DNA from: Branchiostoma lanceolatum
Lineage: Eukaryota > Chordata > Leptocardii > Amphioxiformes > Branchiostomatidae
DNA length: 64,000 nt
Assembly (NCBI RefSeq): GCF_035083965.1
Contig: NC_089738.1
Span: 15,030,734 to 15,094,733 of the forward strand
Direction of reading: 5' to 3'
Made by a program: the position numbers and the translations under genes. The notes under the pieces were generated by a model that saw only the letters and a list, made by a program, of their open reading frames with translations, was not told the origin of the DNA and ran no database searches. Below, one piece after another: positions 1 to 12,700 of this stretch (the first letter of the stretch is position 1; the number at the start of each line of letters is the position of its first letter).

Positions 1-152
1 GCGAAGTGGTACTACTAATGATTATAGAGAAGGCCTCTTTTGTGTGACTTCGTATGTTTGTGTGTGTGTTTGTGTATGTTATACACCATCAGCTCTCAGT
101 TACTGAGGACGCTTTCAAAAAAACACAACTCAAGACCAGCTGTAGTTTCTGC

Positions 153-158
153 TTTATT
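153..158 (-). terminator. Poly(A) signal, carboxypeptidase gene
   Basis: AATAAA on the minus strand, about 640 bases past the stop codon at 799-801. Bases 159-798 would then be 3' UTR; I see no other coding signal there. A nearer, non-canonical site cannot be excluded. Confidence 0.5.
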
Positions 159-798
159 CAGCTCAAAGACAAAAGCACCGTATAAAAAAAGACCAAAGTA
201 TTAGAAGAAAAACGACAAACAGAATTGGTCCTGCCTTCCAGCCTCAATGTCAGCATGGTTACCATGGCGACCATTCACCCCTGACATTTTCTATGACATT
301 TACTAGTACATATATCTTTCTATGATAGCATCGATACGCAAAGGTCATAAATGTGATACCAATCTGTTCCAGCGAAACGATATTGCATAACTGGATGAAT
401 TGTCACGAACCGACGTGTGCTAACGTACCCTGTTAAACAAAACATACGCATACATACATGTTTTATGATTTAGAGGCTCAGTTTGGTCAAATCCTTTCCC
501 TCGACAATTACAATCCAACGACTTAATCAAATGCCAGGGTCATTAAAAGATTGGCTTACAACAGATAGTACATGTTATGTCTGTAATACAAATGTATATA
601 CATATCCCTGGACCCTTACTGGTATCAGGGTTCACTATATCAAATTAAATTCAATAACCTGAATGCTGATTTCATAGGTGATTCTCACTATGTCTTTTAT
701 CTTAAGCTCATTTTGTATTGAAAAAAAAACAAAACACGTTAACAACGTAACAAATAGCACCATTGAAAATGTTGTTATATGTTCCAGCACCAATATCG

Positions 799-3700
799 TT
801 ATCTGTAACTACTCTCCTCGGAGGTAGCTTTGGCGTCGGAAGTCTCGTCCTCAGGCATCGTAGGCTCGTCCTCAGGCGTCATGGTGGTTCTGAGTTTAAA
901 CCACCACTGCCAGAAACCCTTCTCGTCTCCCCATGGCTTTGACCGTGATCGGTGTTCCGGAGAAGCAACCGGCGGCGATGGCGTTTCTAGATCACTTTCG
1001 CCATTGTTAAATGTATCTCTAGGAATAGCACCGGTGTTAACTGGTAATGGGCTCGATGTCGATGCCATTTGTTCCGTCGGTGTTTCTACTACATTTTGCA
1101 GATTAGGTTCTGGTTGCGGATCCGGAAGTGACGTAGGTACTACAGGAAGACCTTCCGGGGACCAGGAATCAGTCTCTACCCAGGCTTCCTTTTCCCTATA
1201 AGTACTCACATCTTCATCGCCATGGCGACGGTTGGGCGGAAGGATACGTTGTTCCGTTGCTATGGTATCATCGCCAACGTTGGCAGGTCTTCGTTGTAAC
1301 GGTTCCCTTCCGCGGTAGATACGCTCTAACCTACCGGTGTCGCAGTTTCGGCGGAAGTACGTGTCTCCCTCTCTGAACCACTCCGGAACGCACTTCGCCG
1401 AGGACTTGGCTGACTTGGCTGGCTTAGGTTTCCTGCCGACAGGGAGAGCGCTATGCAACTGAATGACATTGACGTCACCACGCCTGGGTCCCGCGTCACC
1501 ATCTGTTGAGTCGGTTGATTTGCTACGATCGGCATCTTCTCTCCTGCCGGGTACGCTTGATCCGTTGTTATTCTTTTGCGAATTCCTAGATTTGTCGTAA
1601 TCTAGCCTCTCCTGAGACCAGATGACGGGCGGTGGTCGCTTCTGTCTGGATTGATGACGTTGTTCTTCCTCAGTGTGTGCTGTCGTCACTTCCGGTTTAC
1701 GTCTTTTGCCACTGCGTTGTCCTTCCTCAGTCTGTGCTGTCGTTACTTCCGGTTTACGTCTTCTGCCACCGCGTTGTCCTCCCTCAGTCTGTGCTGGCGT
1801 CACTTCCGGTTTACGCCTTTTGCCACCGCGTTGTCCATCCTCGGTCTGTGCTGGCGTCACTTCCGGTTTACGTCTTTTGCCACTGCGTGTTCCTTTACTC
1901 GAGAGGTCGTTTTTCTGCAATGACTTGTTGCGCCACCATTGCCAGAACCCCCTTTCATTCTTCCACGGCTTGGTGGTGACTGAGGTCATTGCCGTTGTTG
2001 TTTCCATCACTGTACTTTTCGTGAGGGTTGCAGCACTTGTGACCGCTAAAGGCCTCTGTGTGAAAGCAGCAGGACTTACAGCTGTCGTGGACATATTTGC
2101 TGATGTTGTAAGAACCGGTGCAGGGCTCGGAGTCATGGTTGGAGAATCTTGTACCTTAGACAAAATGTCTGTGTTTTGTTTGCCTGATCCAATTATTCTT
2201 ATCCTCTGTGTTGCTGCTGGAGAATAAAGTGGAACAAATAGACGCTTAACGGGTGTCCTCCACAGTGGGGTCGTCATACTTGTTGTGGCTTTTCTGCCCG
2301 ACGTTGACATACTACTCGTTGTTGCTGGTGTTCCCGTCGTGGGTTTGATGTCCGGACCAACCAACAGCTCAGTGAAGAGGTTCAGAAGACCAGTAGGCTT
2401 CCAAACAGTTTCTGTAGTCGGGGGTGAGAATGTGGGCTTCGCTGTAGTTCTCTGGTCGTCAGTCCTGGGCTCGGGGGGAGCGGGCAGTCCACGGGAGTGG
2501 TCCCGAGCGTCGTACGTATCCTCACTCCGGAGAATGGCGCTGCCTGTGAAGAAGTTTGACGGCCTGAGTGCCCAGCGGCGGATGGCTGCGTGACAGCGGG
2601 TTCGTGGGTCCGGTCCCAAGACGAAGTTGCAGCGCGGAGTCTGCCGGAGTCGGTCCTGTGTGTGGCACTTCCGTGAAGAGGAGAAGCCGAGACCCCTGGC
2701 CTGCACGCTGTAGGAGCCGCGGGGGATGGTCGTCCAGAAGTACCCGTCAAAGGCTACGGGAAGATGTAAGAACATTGGAGACAATGGTAATGGAAGATAT
2801 AAAAACTAGCTTGCCATATAGACAAAAAACTAGCTCGAATACTTTATCATAGAACATTCAATTTGGAAGAAGCTCTTGCATGTTCAGCACCAAGGACAGT
2901 AGAGAAATTTAAAATGCAATGTCTTGATACAACTTTATGACTGGCACCTATATTCAATCTCTAGTCCTATCTGTTCGACGACATTGCTGGTTCAGCACCA
3001 AGGACAGTTAAGAAATCTACCGTAAGCTAAAATTTAGAATGTTATGCTTTTAATGTAACTTGATGATAGACACAAATCCACTCTCTAGTCTTACCTGTGC
3101 TAACGACATTAAGTACGCCGTCGATGAAGATAACAGCATCCTCTACCGGAGAGCAGTCAGAGTTGAACACGAGGCCCCGTAGCAGCTTCAGTTTCTTCTT
3201 CCGCCGTCTGTCCTTCCGGTTCGGCTTATTGTCCTTCCGGTCCGGCTTGTTGCTATTTCCGGTCTTCGACGGAGTCTCAAGGTCAGCGGAACCTTTGTTG
3301 TTTGCTGGAGAGGTTATAATTGCATTAATGCTTTTGTTATTTCGGTCAATAGTGTCTCTTGCGCCAGGTTGAATAGTCGTCGTAGCCGACGTCGTCGCAT
3401 GTTGGTATTTGATTGTCGTTTGTGGTTTAGGAGTGGTGTCAATGTCAAACTTTGATTGTCCAATGGGATTTGGCTGGATGAAAGTTTTAGTGACAGATGA
3501 AGGAATGGCAGATTCAGACGCTTTCGACGCAGAATATATTGTTGAAGAATTTTTCGTTACTGTGAACAGGCTTTGTTTGGTGATGGTCAAAGTTTTCGAA
3601 CTATCGGTGGTTGCAATATTGTCCATGGTAACATTGATATCATGGGTAGCCGTAGCTCCAGTCATCCTACTTGCAAACGTGAACGTATTTACGGGTTTGA

Positions 3701-6700
3701 GTGTCGGTGACGGCGTATCTGTTGACGTCCATCGGGCTCTGGTCGTTTCTTTGTCGTGTTCTGGTCGCCACGTTGCGTTGTTGTCAGCACGTGTTGAACC
3801 GTGGTCTACTACCCTACTGTCTACTGCATCAGTAGCAGAGCCCAGCAAAGTGAAGGGTGTTGCAGTGTTGGCTCTTACTGTTGTGTCAGGAGTACGTAAC
3901 TGGTCGAAGACAGTCGTTGTAGCATCAAATGAAACATCACTAATGGTGGAATTGCCAGAAATCTTCGTGGTAGAGTAACTAGTCCTACCTGTATCTATTG
4001 CTTCAGTTACGAGATCCAGTAGACTGTTGGGTGCTGCAGTCTTGGCTCTGACTACAGTGTCAGGATTACGTAAAAGGTGGATGACAGTCGCTGTAGCATC
4101 AAGTGAAACATCACTAATGGTAGAATTGCCAGGAATCGTCGTGGTAGAGTCAATAGTCGTACCTGCATGGTGACCAGTTTCGGACGATTTTCCCTTGTCA
4201 TCAGTGGTGATGTTTGCATCATATTTCCTTGAGATGGTTGTCAGTGGTGTTGTTGCTGGTATGATAGCAACATCAGGCGTTGTAGTGGATCCTGGTGTCA
4301 CCGCTGTAACTGAAGAGTTATGATGTGAGGAGATACCACCCGCAGATGCCTCTGATGTAGGGCTAGCACCCAGCGTGGAGACAGAATAGGCTTTGTTGGG
4401 TGATGTAATGACATGGTGAATCGTCACAGGACTTTCCGTCGTAGAAGAAGCTGATGAGGACGTCAGTACAGACGGTGTCACCGTTGTTCTTACATCTACC
4501 TTTACCGTGGACGTGCCAGTGCGCGTGCGCGTCCGTGAACAGCGGAAGGTGGGTTCTGGACTCAGCACGAAGTCGCAGCGATCTCCCCGGCCGCCCACAG
4601 AACACTCCCGCGCGGAGGAGTACTCTCGGCCCATCGCCAGGACGGTGTAGCGACCGGGGGTCAGCAGCCGCCAGTAGTAACCGTCAGTGGCTGCAAATAA
4701 AAGTACAAATACATGAAAAGTATAAGTACTGCTCTCATTGCGTCTTTCATTGGAAGTCTTACATACAAATTTTAATATGTATGTTGATTGTAAAGTCTTG
4801 TTTTGGAGCTAATTGCAAGTAAATAAAACACAATGAAAAGTGTAACATTGCTTAGAGGGGTGCCAAGGTTAGTGACATTTTGCACAGCTGAGAAAAAAAT
4901 ATATTTCTTACCATATTGCAAATGCTGACTTTACCTGTGAAAACGCTGAGCTTGATGCCGACCACGTGGACAATAGCACCTTCCACAGGGTTACAGTTGA
5001 CGTCATACACGAACCCTCTGAGCAGGTGTTTGATTGGTCCGTCAGTGAGTGTGGCTGTGGGCGTGGCTACGGGCGTGGTGTCCTCTTTCTTCTCGCTTTT
5101 TCCTGAAGATGAACGGCAAACGTACTGTACTTTTGATGGGCTGCGCGACCGGCAATATTATATCCTAACTTTAGAGGGAACATATCTCATCAGCCTGCAA
5201 GATGTGGATCCCATTGCATGCTGGGAGATGTAAAGCACTATATGTAATATGGAAATGCTTTTGTTTTTCCCCTGCTCTACCCATAGTGCCCTACGTCTCC
5301 CTGTATGCCATTGGATCCGTGCAAAGGTCTCTGCGTGACCTAATCCTGTGTCTGACATTACCAATCCAAATAATGCAGTCAAGCTTCACTAAGACCCTAG
5401 GTTAGATCTGGATTCTTATCTTGATGGTCTTTGGGGCAAGACAGACAATGCCTCGATTTGAAATCAGATATAGTAGTAATTTTTACAAGGGTAAATTGGG
5501 TAAATGGTTATATTCATCAGAAATGAAATATCATGTTTCAGAGTACCGACAATTCTTTTGTTCATTTTTCGATTTGTATTTTGGTGCCTAAAATGTGATT
5601 CTCGTTGCAAGAAAGAATCGTGACGTTCGTGTTCAAATAGTGCAGATCTGATCTTACCTTTACTCTCCCGGGATGGAGTGTGTACGTCATAGCTATCCGT
5701 CACTACCGTTGTTGTCGTGGCAACCGTCGTCCCGGCAACGCTAGTGGGCGCGGTCGGTGAGACGGTTGAAGATGTTTTTGTTTCCTCACCAGTGTGTGTG
5801 TGACCCTCCCCCTCCGTGGTGTGATCGGGGCACGGGACGGAGGTGTTGGTACCCAGGATGAAGTCGCACCTGACGATAAAAGCAGTTACGGTGTGAATAA
5901 GACAACGTGCATCATCACGCGCAACCTAGCAGACGATGTGCCAAGTTAAGCCCCCCTCTCACTGGACCTGCAGCACGCTGGCGGCGTCGCTGCGGCCGAT
6001 CGAATTGACAAAGCACTCAAAGAGTTTCATCGACAAAAACGAATCTTTTTGAGCTTTGTGTGTTTTGTTGTCTTTTTGGTCATACTTGTACGTTTTGAAT
6101 GATATTCCCATTATAAAATCAAGGGTAACACAAATCCAGTTTAGGCCGCAGCGACGCAGCCAGCGCGCCGCGGGTCCAGTGAGAGGGGGGCTTTACATAC
6201 CAATGCGACAACAGGATCGTGACGTGAGTTATAGCTGCGAACGTGCGAACAACTTCATACCTAATACTCCATCAGGAGGTCACCCTGCTTCCCGGAGAAA
6301 CAAAACACAGAAAATATACATTTGTGCATATCTTGTGTACCTGACGACCACGTTCCGGTAGCGCAGGGAACACTCCCGGGTGGTGGTGAAGCTGCCCGCC
6401 GAGGCCGTGACCGTGTAGTACCCGGGGAGGACAAGCTTCCAGTAGTCTCCGTCACGGGCTGGCGAGGGAGGAACGGGAGGTGATGGATAGTATCATTTCA
6501 TACAATATGCCATTAAACATATCCTTACATGAAACTGAGAATACAAACCGTGATACAGGTCTTTGCTCAAGCTTGTTTCAGATGAAAGGATCTCCTCTTA
6601 TGCTTGGGTCACATTTCCAAACCAGCACCCGGTCGGATCGAAAAGTATGATATAAGAGATAACTCAACACACAACACGTAAGAAAATTAGACATGAGCAT

Positions 6701-9700
6701 AAAGTAGTGCATATTGTTTGATATACACATGTACTTTTCGTTCCTGCAAACAGCCCAGTCGGGCCAGGGTTTAGAAATGTGACCCTAGCATTACAAGGGA
6801 AAGGGCCTCAGGATCTTTTTATCTTTTAATTTATTTGTTTGTTCGCCTGCCAAAGACGTACAGTTAGAGCTTCCCAACTAGCTGCTGACTATATTGTGCT
6901 GATAAATCTTAAAGATACGTACATATGTGTCTCTTTCTTCCCACACTAACCTGTAGTAACATCGTGGTCGATCCCTTCCACATGGATAACAGCGCCCTCT
7001 ATCGGCTTGCAGTTCTCATCACGCACAAAGCCTTTGATACCGATGTGGATCTCGAGAGAGAAAAATAAAAATGTCAGATAACCTCCTGGGACACGAAGTG
7101 ATAGTCACGCACAATGGAGGCAAATACGATGCCCACGTCACCCCACATCACCGCCCTAAAACACCTTATGCTGCCCTTCTGTACAAGTTTGGTAATCTAC
7201 AAATATGTATTGTGTTACAACTTTATTTACGGTGCTGTGCAGGTGTTTCTGATACTAGTAGTAAGCGTTTTTCTAAATTCGTTTTACGATGTCTTTCTTT
7301 ATGATGTATTCTCGTTGCTTTGCTTGATCCCCCTACGATGAAAACACTCGTAACATGCAAACATGCAAACATCGCTCACCTGTTCCATAAAGCTGATTAA
7401 AGACTCCTTGTTGTTGTGCCACTCCTTTTCCAGGTCCTTCTCCTCGGGAAACTTGGAGCAGCCGAGCTCCATGGCGAGGTCCAGACTGTTGGTGTGCAGG
7501 TACAGGAAGTCCGACAGACCTGGACGACAGGCGGGAAGGAACGTCAGATGTGGTTATGGAGAAATTGAACTGTTCCCCAACTCAAAAAAATGGACTCAAC
7601 GGAATTTTCGACTGAATCGTTTAATGCTCTTCGGCTATCTGACTCAATTGCCCTGGGCACCAGTGGCACTTTATGCACGCGTGGCGTCAGAAACGGGGCA
7701 AAGGTTGTTGGAAGTCAATATCACCCCCGTCCCGGTTAAGACAATGTTGACCTTATTTGATTAGTTGTATCTGCGTACCAGCAGTGTGATTAGGATGCTC
7801 ATTCTGTGCTTCTGACCTTCCCGGCTTTTAGTACCAATTGGCCTGTGTAATTTGATACAATTGCAAAGGCAATGATTTAGATCAAAACTGTATGACATGT
7901 TACATACATGTAGGGAAACGCTATGAAGGTGAGATCTAGCCCAGTTTCCAAACCCACCATAGCTGCAAAGTTTCTTCGTCCTCTTACGTAAGAGAACGAA
8001 TACTTAAAACACTCGGCAGCTGAAATAGGTTTGGATACCAGGCTAGGTGAGATCAACTACGGTACCTCCGGACACGCTGAACCAGCTGGCGCCGTTGGCG
8101 ATGCCGCCCTGGCTGGCGAAGTCCTTGTATCGGCAGGGTCGCGTGTAGGGGCTGGTCATGGTGCGGTGCTTGACGGCGTACGTCTGCGCCAGGTAGCGGA
8201 ACATCCCGTCGTCAGGCGTCCGACTCTCGCCCGACATGAAGCCCCACAGGTCATACCCCCGGCGGGTGACCTGGAAAATGCAGGTAGATTATCGTACCAC
8301 AAATATTGGATGAACGTTCAATACTATAAAGCTAAGTATGCCACAGATTTTATACCACAGACATCGGATGAACAACTATTATCATACATCTTAACTTGCC
8401 GCAGATTACTAGTATTGTACCACAAATATCAGATGAACAACTGATACTATGCATCTAAAAATGTTGACTGTGATATTTCCATTCCTGCAGTTGCAGAACA
8501 ACATGCGTGTGTATTATCATCATTATTGTGCACTAGCCAGGGTGCCATCCGATTTACTAGCCATATTCTGTTCGAGTGGCTGTCAAGTGTCAACACACCG
8601 AGGCTCTTACACTCGCTACCCTGATTTTTCAGGGTAGTGAGTGTAGGAGCCCTAGTCGTAATCGAATGGTACCCTGGCTAGTTGTACACACTACGTTGAA
8701 TGAAGCTTCTCACCTGGTAGGGATAGTTCACTAGCAGTTCGCCGTCATGGAAGTGGCCGGAGAGGACGACGGGGAGGTCTTGGCTCCACTTGATCATAGC
8801 CTTGGTTTCAGGCGCCACCTGGCGGCAAACCGAAGTAAAGCAGGGGAGTGCAAGACCATAGATAATCGTCCATACAAAACTTCACATCGCCACAACAATC
8901 TTTAATACTGCTAATATCTACCTCCGTGAAAAAGGTGGTATTGTTTTGGGTGTGTGTGTGTGTTTGCTTGTTTGTTTGTTTGTTTGTTTGCCTTGGTGTG
9001 TGTCCGCACTTATTTGAATATTGTTAAGTGACAGGATGTGAGGCGGAAGATGGTATATCCGGAGACTGTCAGGATGGGAAGGTTGGCTTGGCCTGGGTTA
9101 AAAGTTGCATAGGCAGGACAATGCACAGACAGAATTAGTGAGAAATGCACAATAATAGATAGATAAGAAATTTAGCCGTAGAAAACTTCTACATATTGGA
9201 CGGAGGTGTGAGATCTTCGGTTTCTTGTTCCGCATGTTCTATCCACATCACCATGTACTCACCTGGTTGAAGTACCAGAAGTGCGCCGGGATGGGGAAGT
9301 TGTTGTTGACGCCGCCGTGCCTCTCGTTGTAGAAGGCCTGCGTGTTGAGGTCGGGGAAGTTCCTGTTCAGATCGATCCCCATCGCGTTCAGCCGCCCGCT
9401 CCACACGGAGTTCTCGTGCTCTGGGCTGCCCGGACCCTGGGGGAGAAGGGAAGGGAATCCTCAAGAAGCTATGAACGGATTGCTATAGAATTTAGCTTTC
9501 CTTGTTACTGCAGCAGAACTTCGGGATTTTATATCCCATGTTTTGGACATGCTATGGTCAGTATTTTTTGGGTGGTGGATAGGGTTTAGACTCGGAAGAA
9601 GTGACCTAAGTTTGGGTCCCTAGCAGCTTTCTTTGAAACTGAACAAGCTTTTGTGTTGTTAACCTTTTCCTTGATAACCTATGATCATTACTTCTAACAA

Positions 9701-12700
9701 TACACAATCTAAAGACGCAAGAAAGTGAAGTCATAAAAAAGTGGGGCTAATCTTTGGATAGCTTAAAGGTGTCAAAATTGTTAAAAGCTCATAGCAAATA
9801 TCTTACAATGACTGCTGCGATCTCGTATCCGTCTGGGTTCAGTGCCGTGAGGATGTGGATGCGCGTGTTGTCTATCAGACGTGTGATGCGCTTGTCTCCC
9901 ACCAGGTAGCGCTCGCACAGGTACCGCGAGAAGTGCAGCATCAGCTCTCGTCCCCGTGGCTCGTTCCCATGAATGTTGGCGACGTAACGAAACTCTGGCT
10001 CACCTGGATAACAATCATTACATCCGTTCTTTATCTCCTAAGGACGTAGAAAAAAGGCTCAGGAACAAACAAGAAAGGCAACAGGGACCAAAGTCGTGCA
10101 GCAAAAAAATCCCTTCTATTAAAATCTACGCCTTCGCTCAAAGGCACCTGCACCTCAACATTCACCTACTCAGAGCCTCGCCCGCGGCCTATGCAGCATA
10201 CCTTGGAAGGCTCTGCTAAACCAGGCTGAGGTTTCCATTTTTCTGGGCGTGGCCTCCAATGAGCCGTCAGCCAATCAGAGAATCGGCTTTACCTACAGAA
10301 GATATTCGGGTAATTCTCTGATTGGCTGACAAATTGGTTAGGAGCCATAAAAGTGGAAACCTCAGCTCGGTTTAGCAGAGCTAATTGCCCGAGGTATATT
10401 GTATAGGCCGCGGACGTGGGTACCAGTACCTCAGTACAACCCACCCCCACCCCCTCCGTACCTGGCTCATGCAACCCTGGGTTGTCGGACATCTCTATGA
10501 CGGTGAGTGCGCGGCCCCGCACGCTGTAGCCGATGTCGTACAGTCTGGTGATGTTAGGACACATGGCCGCGGTCTCGCGTAGGGTCTGCTGCAGCGCCGC
10601 ATACCGGTGGTGCTTGAACTCCACCCCTGGAACGAACAGAACGCAATCACACTTCGTCGAAGACTCCTAAAACTTAATCACCCAAAGAAAGAAGATGGAT
10701 TAACTTCTGTCCAATAATTCTTAATATACTGAAAGGCTTCACCCTTAAGCTAAGAGACGGAACCGGTGCGAACTGTAACCCAAATCAAGCATGTGTAGCA
10801 AATGACTTAGGTAATCTACCATTGCAGACGACATTGCTCAAGGCAATTTAGCAAAATTGTTCATTTCAATTAGCTAATTCTAAAGTATACTGGCTAAGAT
10901 ATTTACTACAGAATACCAAAATCCTGCTTTAGTACTCTTTTTTTACCAAAACTGCCTCCGCCTCTGAGGCGTTGCCAAAAATGTCATTTTCAAATGTGCA
11001 TGTTTTGTGTCTGTTAAAACAGTAGGTGGTTTACTGCGAGTCCCTAACTGTCTAAAGTTGGCAAGTCCCACGCAGAGTTGGCACGAAAGCTATGAAAGTT
11101 TCCCCCCAGCGCTATAGACAGCTGTCGGGCCGAACACGCACTTCTGACCTCGTCTGTCAACGACGCTTCTAGCTACCATCACATTCTACCGCAGGCCTAC
11201 ATTCTGTGAGACCTGTTGGGACCGTGCCGACACGTATCGACGGGGGGAGTATATGTATAAGTCTCCACCTATACATACTTGCGGTTTGACTCGTACAAGC
11301 GAGCGGTTACTTGATATAAGGAGTGAGCGCCAGAGACAGTACTAGGGAAAGCTGTCTTGTCCATACTTTAACAGTAAGGGGACAGGAAAGTCTTAAGCTT
11401 GATACTGTAGTTACATTTTCAAAATTAGGGCGACGAGGAAATCTTATGGCAGTCCGGGGTTATCAAGGTTGCTGTCATAGTCATCCTACTCTTTAACCTG
11501 GAATCCAGACTGTTGCCAGAGCCCACTTAGGTCAACCCTTCGGCACTAGGTCAAATATGAGTGGATACTGTGGATGGAGTTCCTTAGACTTAGTAGTTGT
11601 CATAGATCAATGTAAGAATATCGACATAGGTTGATCAATGACTACATTGCCTTTTAATCTTATAAAATATACGTTGTAATTTTGTGCAAAATTCAAGTGC
11701 AAACACGAATCATCTGAAATCATCGTATTCAAAGAAAATGTAATTGTATCTCACTTGGTAACTGTTTTTACAGTTTACCTGGTTACCCCGCGTCATATCC
11801 GGGCAAGGCTCTTGCCTCCATCCTCACATAGCCTAGGGGGAAAGACCTACATATATACAAAGAAGTTGAGATCACCTGGGATGATTTAGGGAGGAAGTGT
11901 GTCTCTCCACTTTGTTCGGAGACAAAACAGCTACATTGAAAGGTTAATAACCTTAACCACTCAAGAGCTACTTAGGACGGTTCCAGACACTGTTTGTTGA
12001 GTGAGGCTTCTTGAGTTCGGGGTGACTAGAGGGCAGCAACCTCCTGACTGACGACAGACGGGAAATGGATGGACAGATCTGGTCCATCCATGTCCGTTCT
12101 ACCATTTATATCTATCTATTACCTGCTGTGCCTCACTCTGATTCCGTCCACATGAAAGAAACGCTTTGAGCTTTTAGTCCTAGATGCATTCGCTAGTTAT
12201 TGATACGTATATACTTTTATTTCTATCACATGATATTTATCTTTTAATTGATCTATTTTGGTTCCCAATTTGTATATACAGAATTTTAGATTGCTATATA
12301 TAAACTGGGCGTCTTCCACCAGAATCAGGCCAAAGTCACGTGATCCGAATATGGGGTCAATGGAGCCAGGAAGCTTGCAAACAAGATGCCGGGGGGGGGG
12401 GGGGGCACTGTCTTCCAAATTGCAGCGGTTTTATTCATATGCCGTATAGCAACAATACCAGAACTGTTAAGGTTTTGGTCTTGCTGCTTTCCCGAAGGGG
12501 CGAGCTACGAAGTGAGTTAAAATTGACAAATGCCGGTATATATGTGTTCATGGTGCATTCATATCACATGATCTAGAAAAACAATTCTAATATCCTTTGT
12601 CAGATTCACGAACATTTCAGTCCATGGTCCACATGTACGTACCTTTCACTCGCGTGGTTTCAGTCCCACCTGTGGTACCGCCTGTCCCATTGGCACCCCT

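Noticed and set aside
1632..2227. Plus-strand ORFs opposite the carboxypeptidase tail (115-184 codons)
   Set aside because: They are antisense shadows of the four-copy coding repeat.
8940..8990. CRISPR-like or other regularly spaced prokaryotic repeats
   Set aside because: Only TGTG/TTTG simple sequence; the window is clearly eukaryotic with spliced genes.
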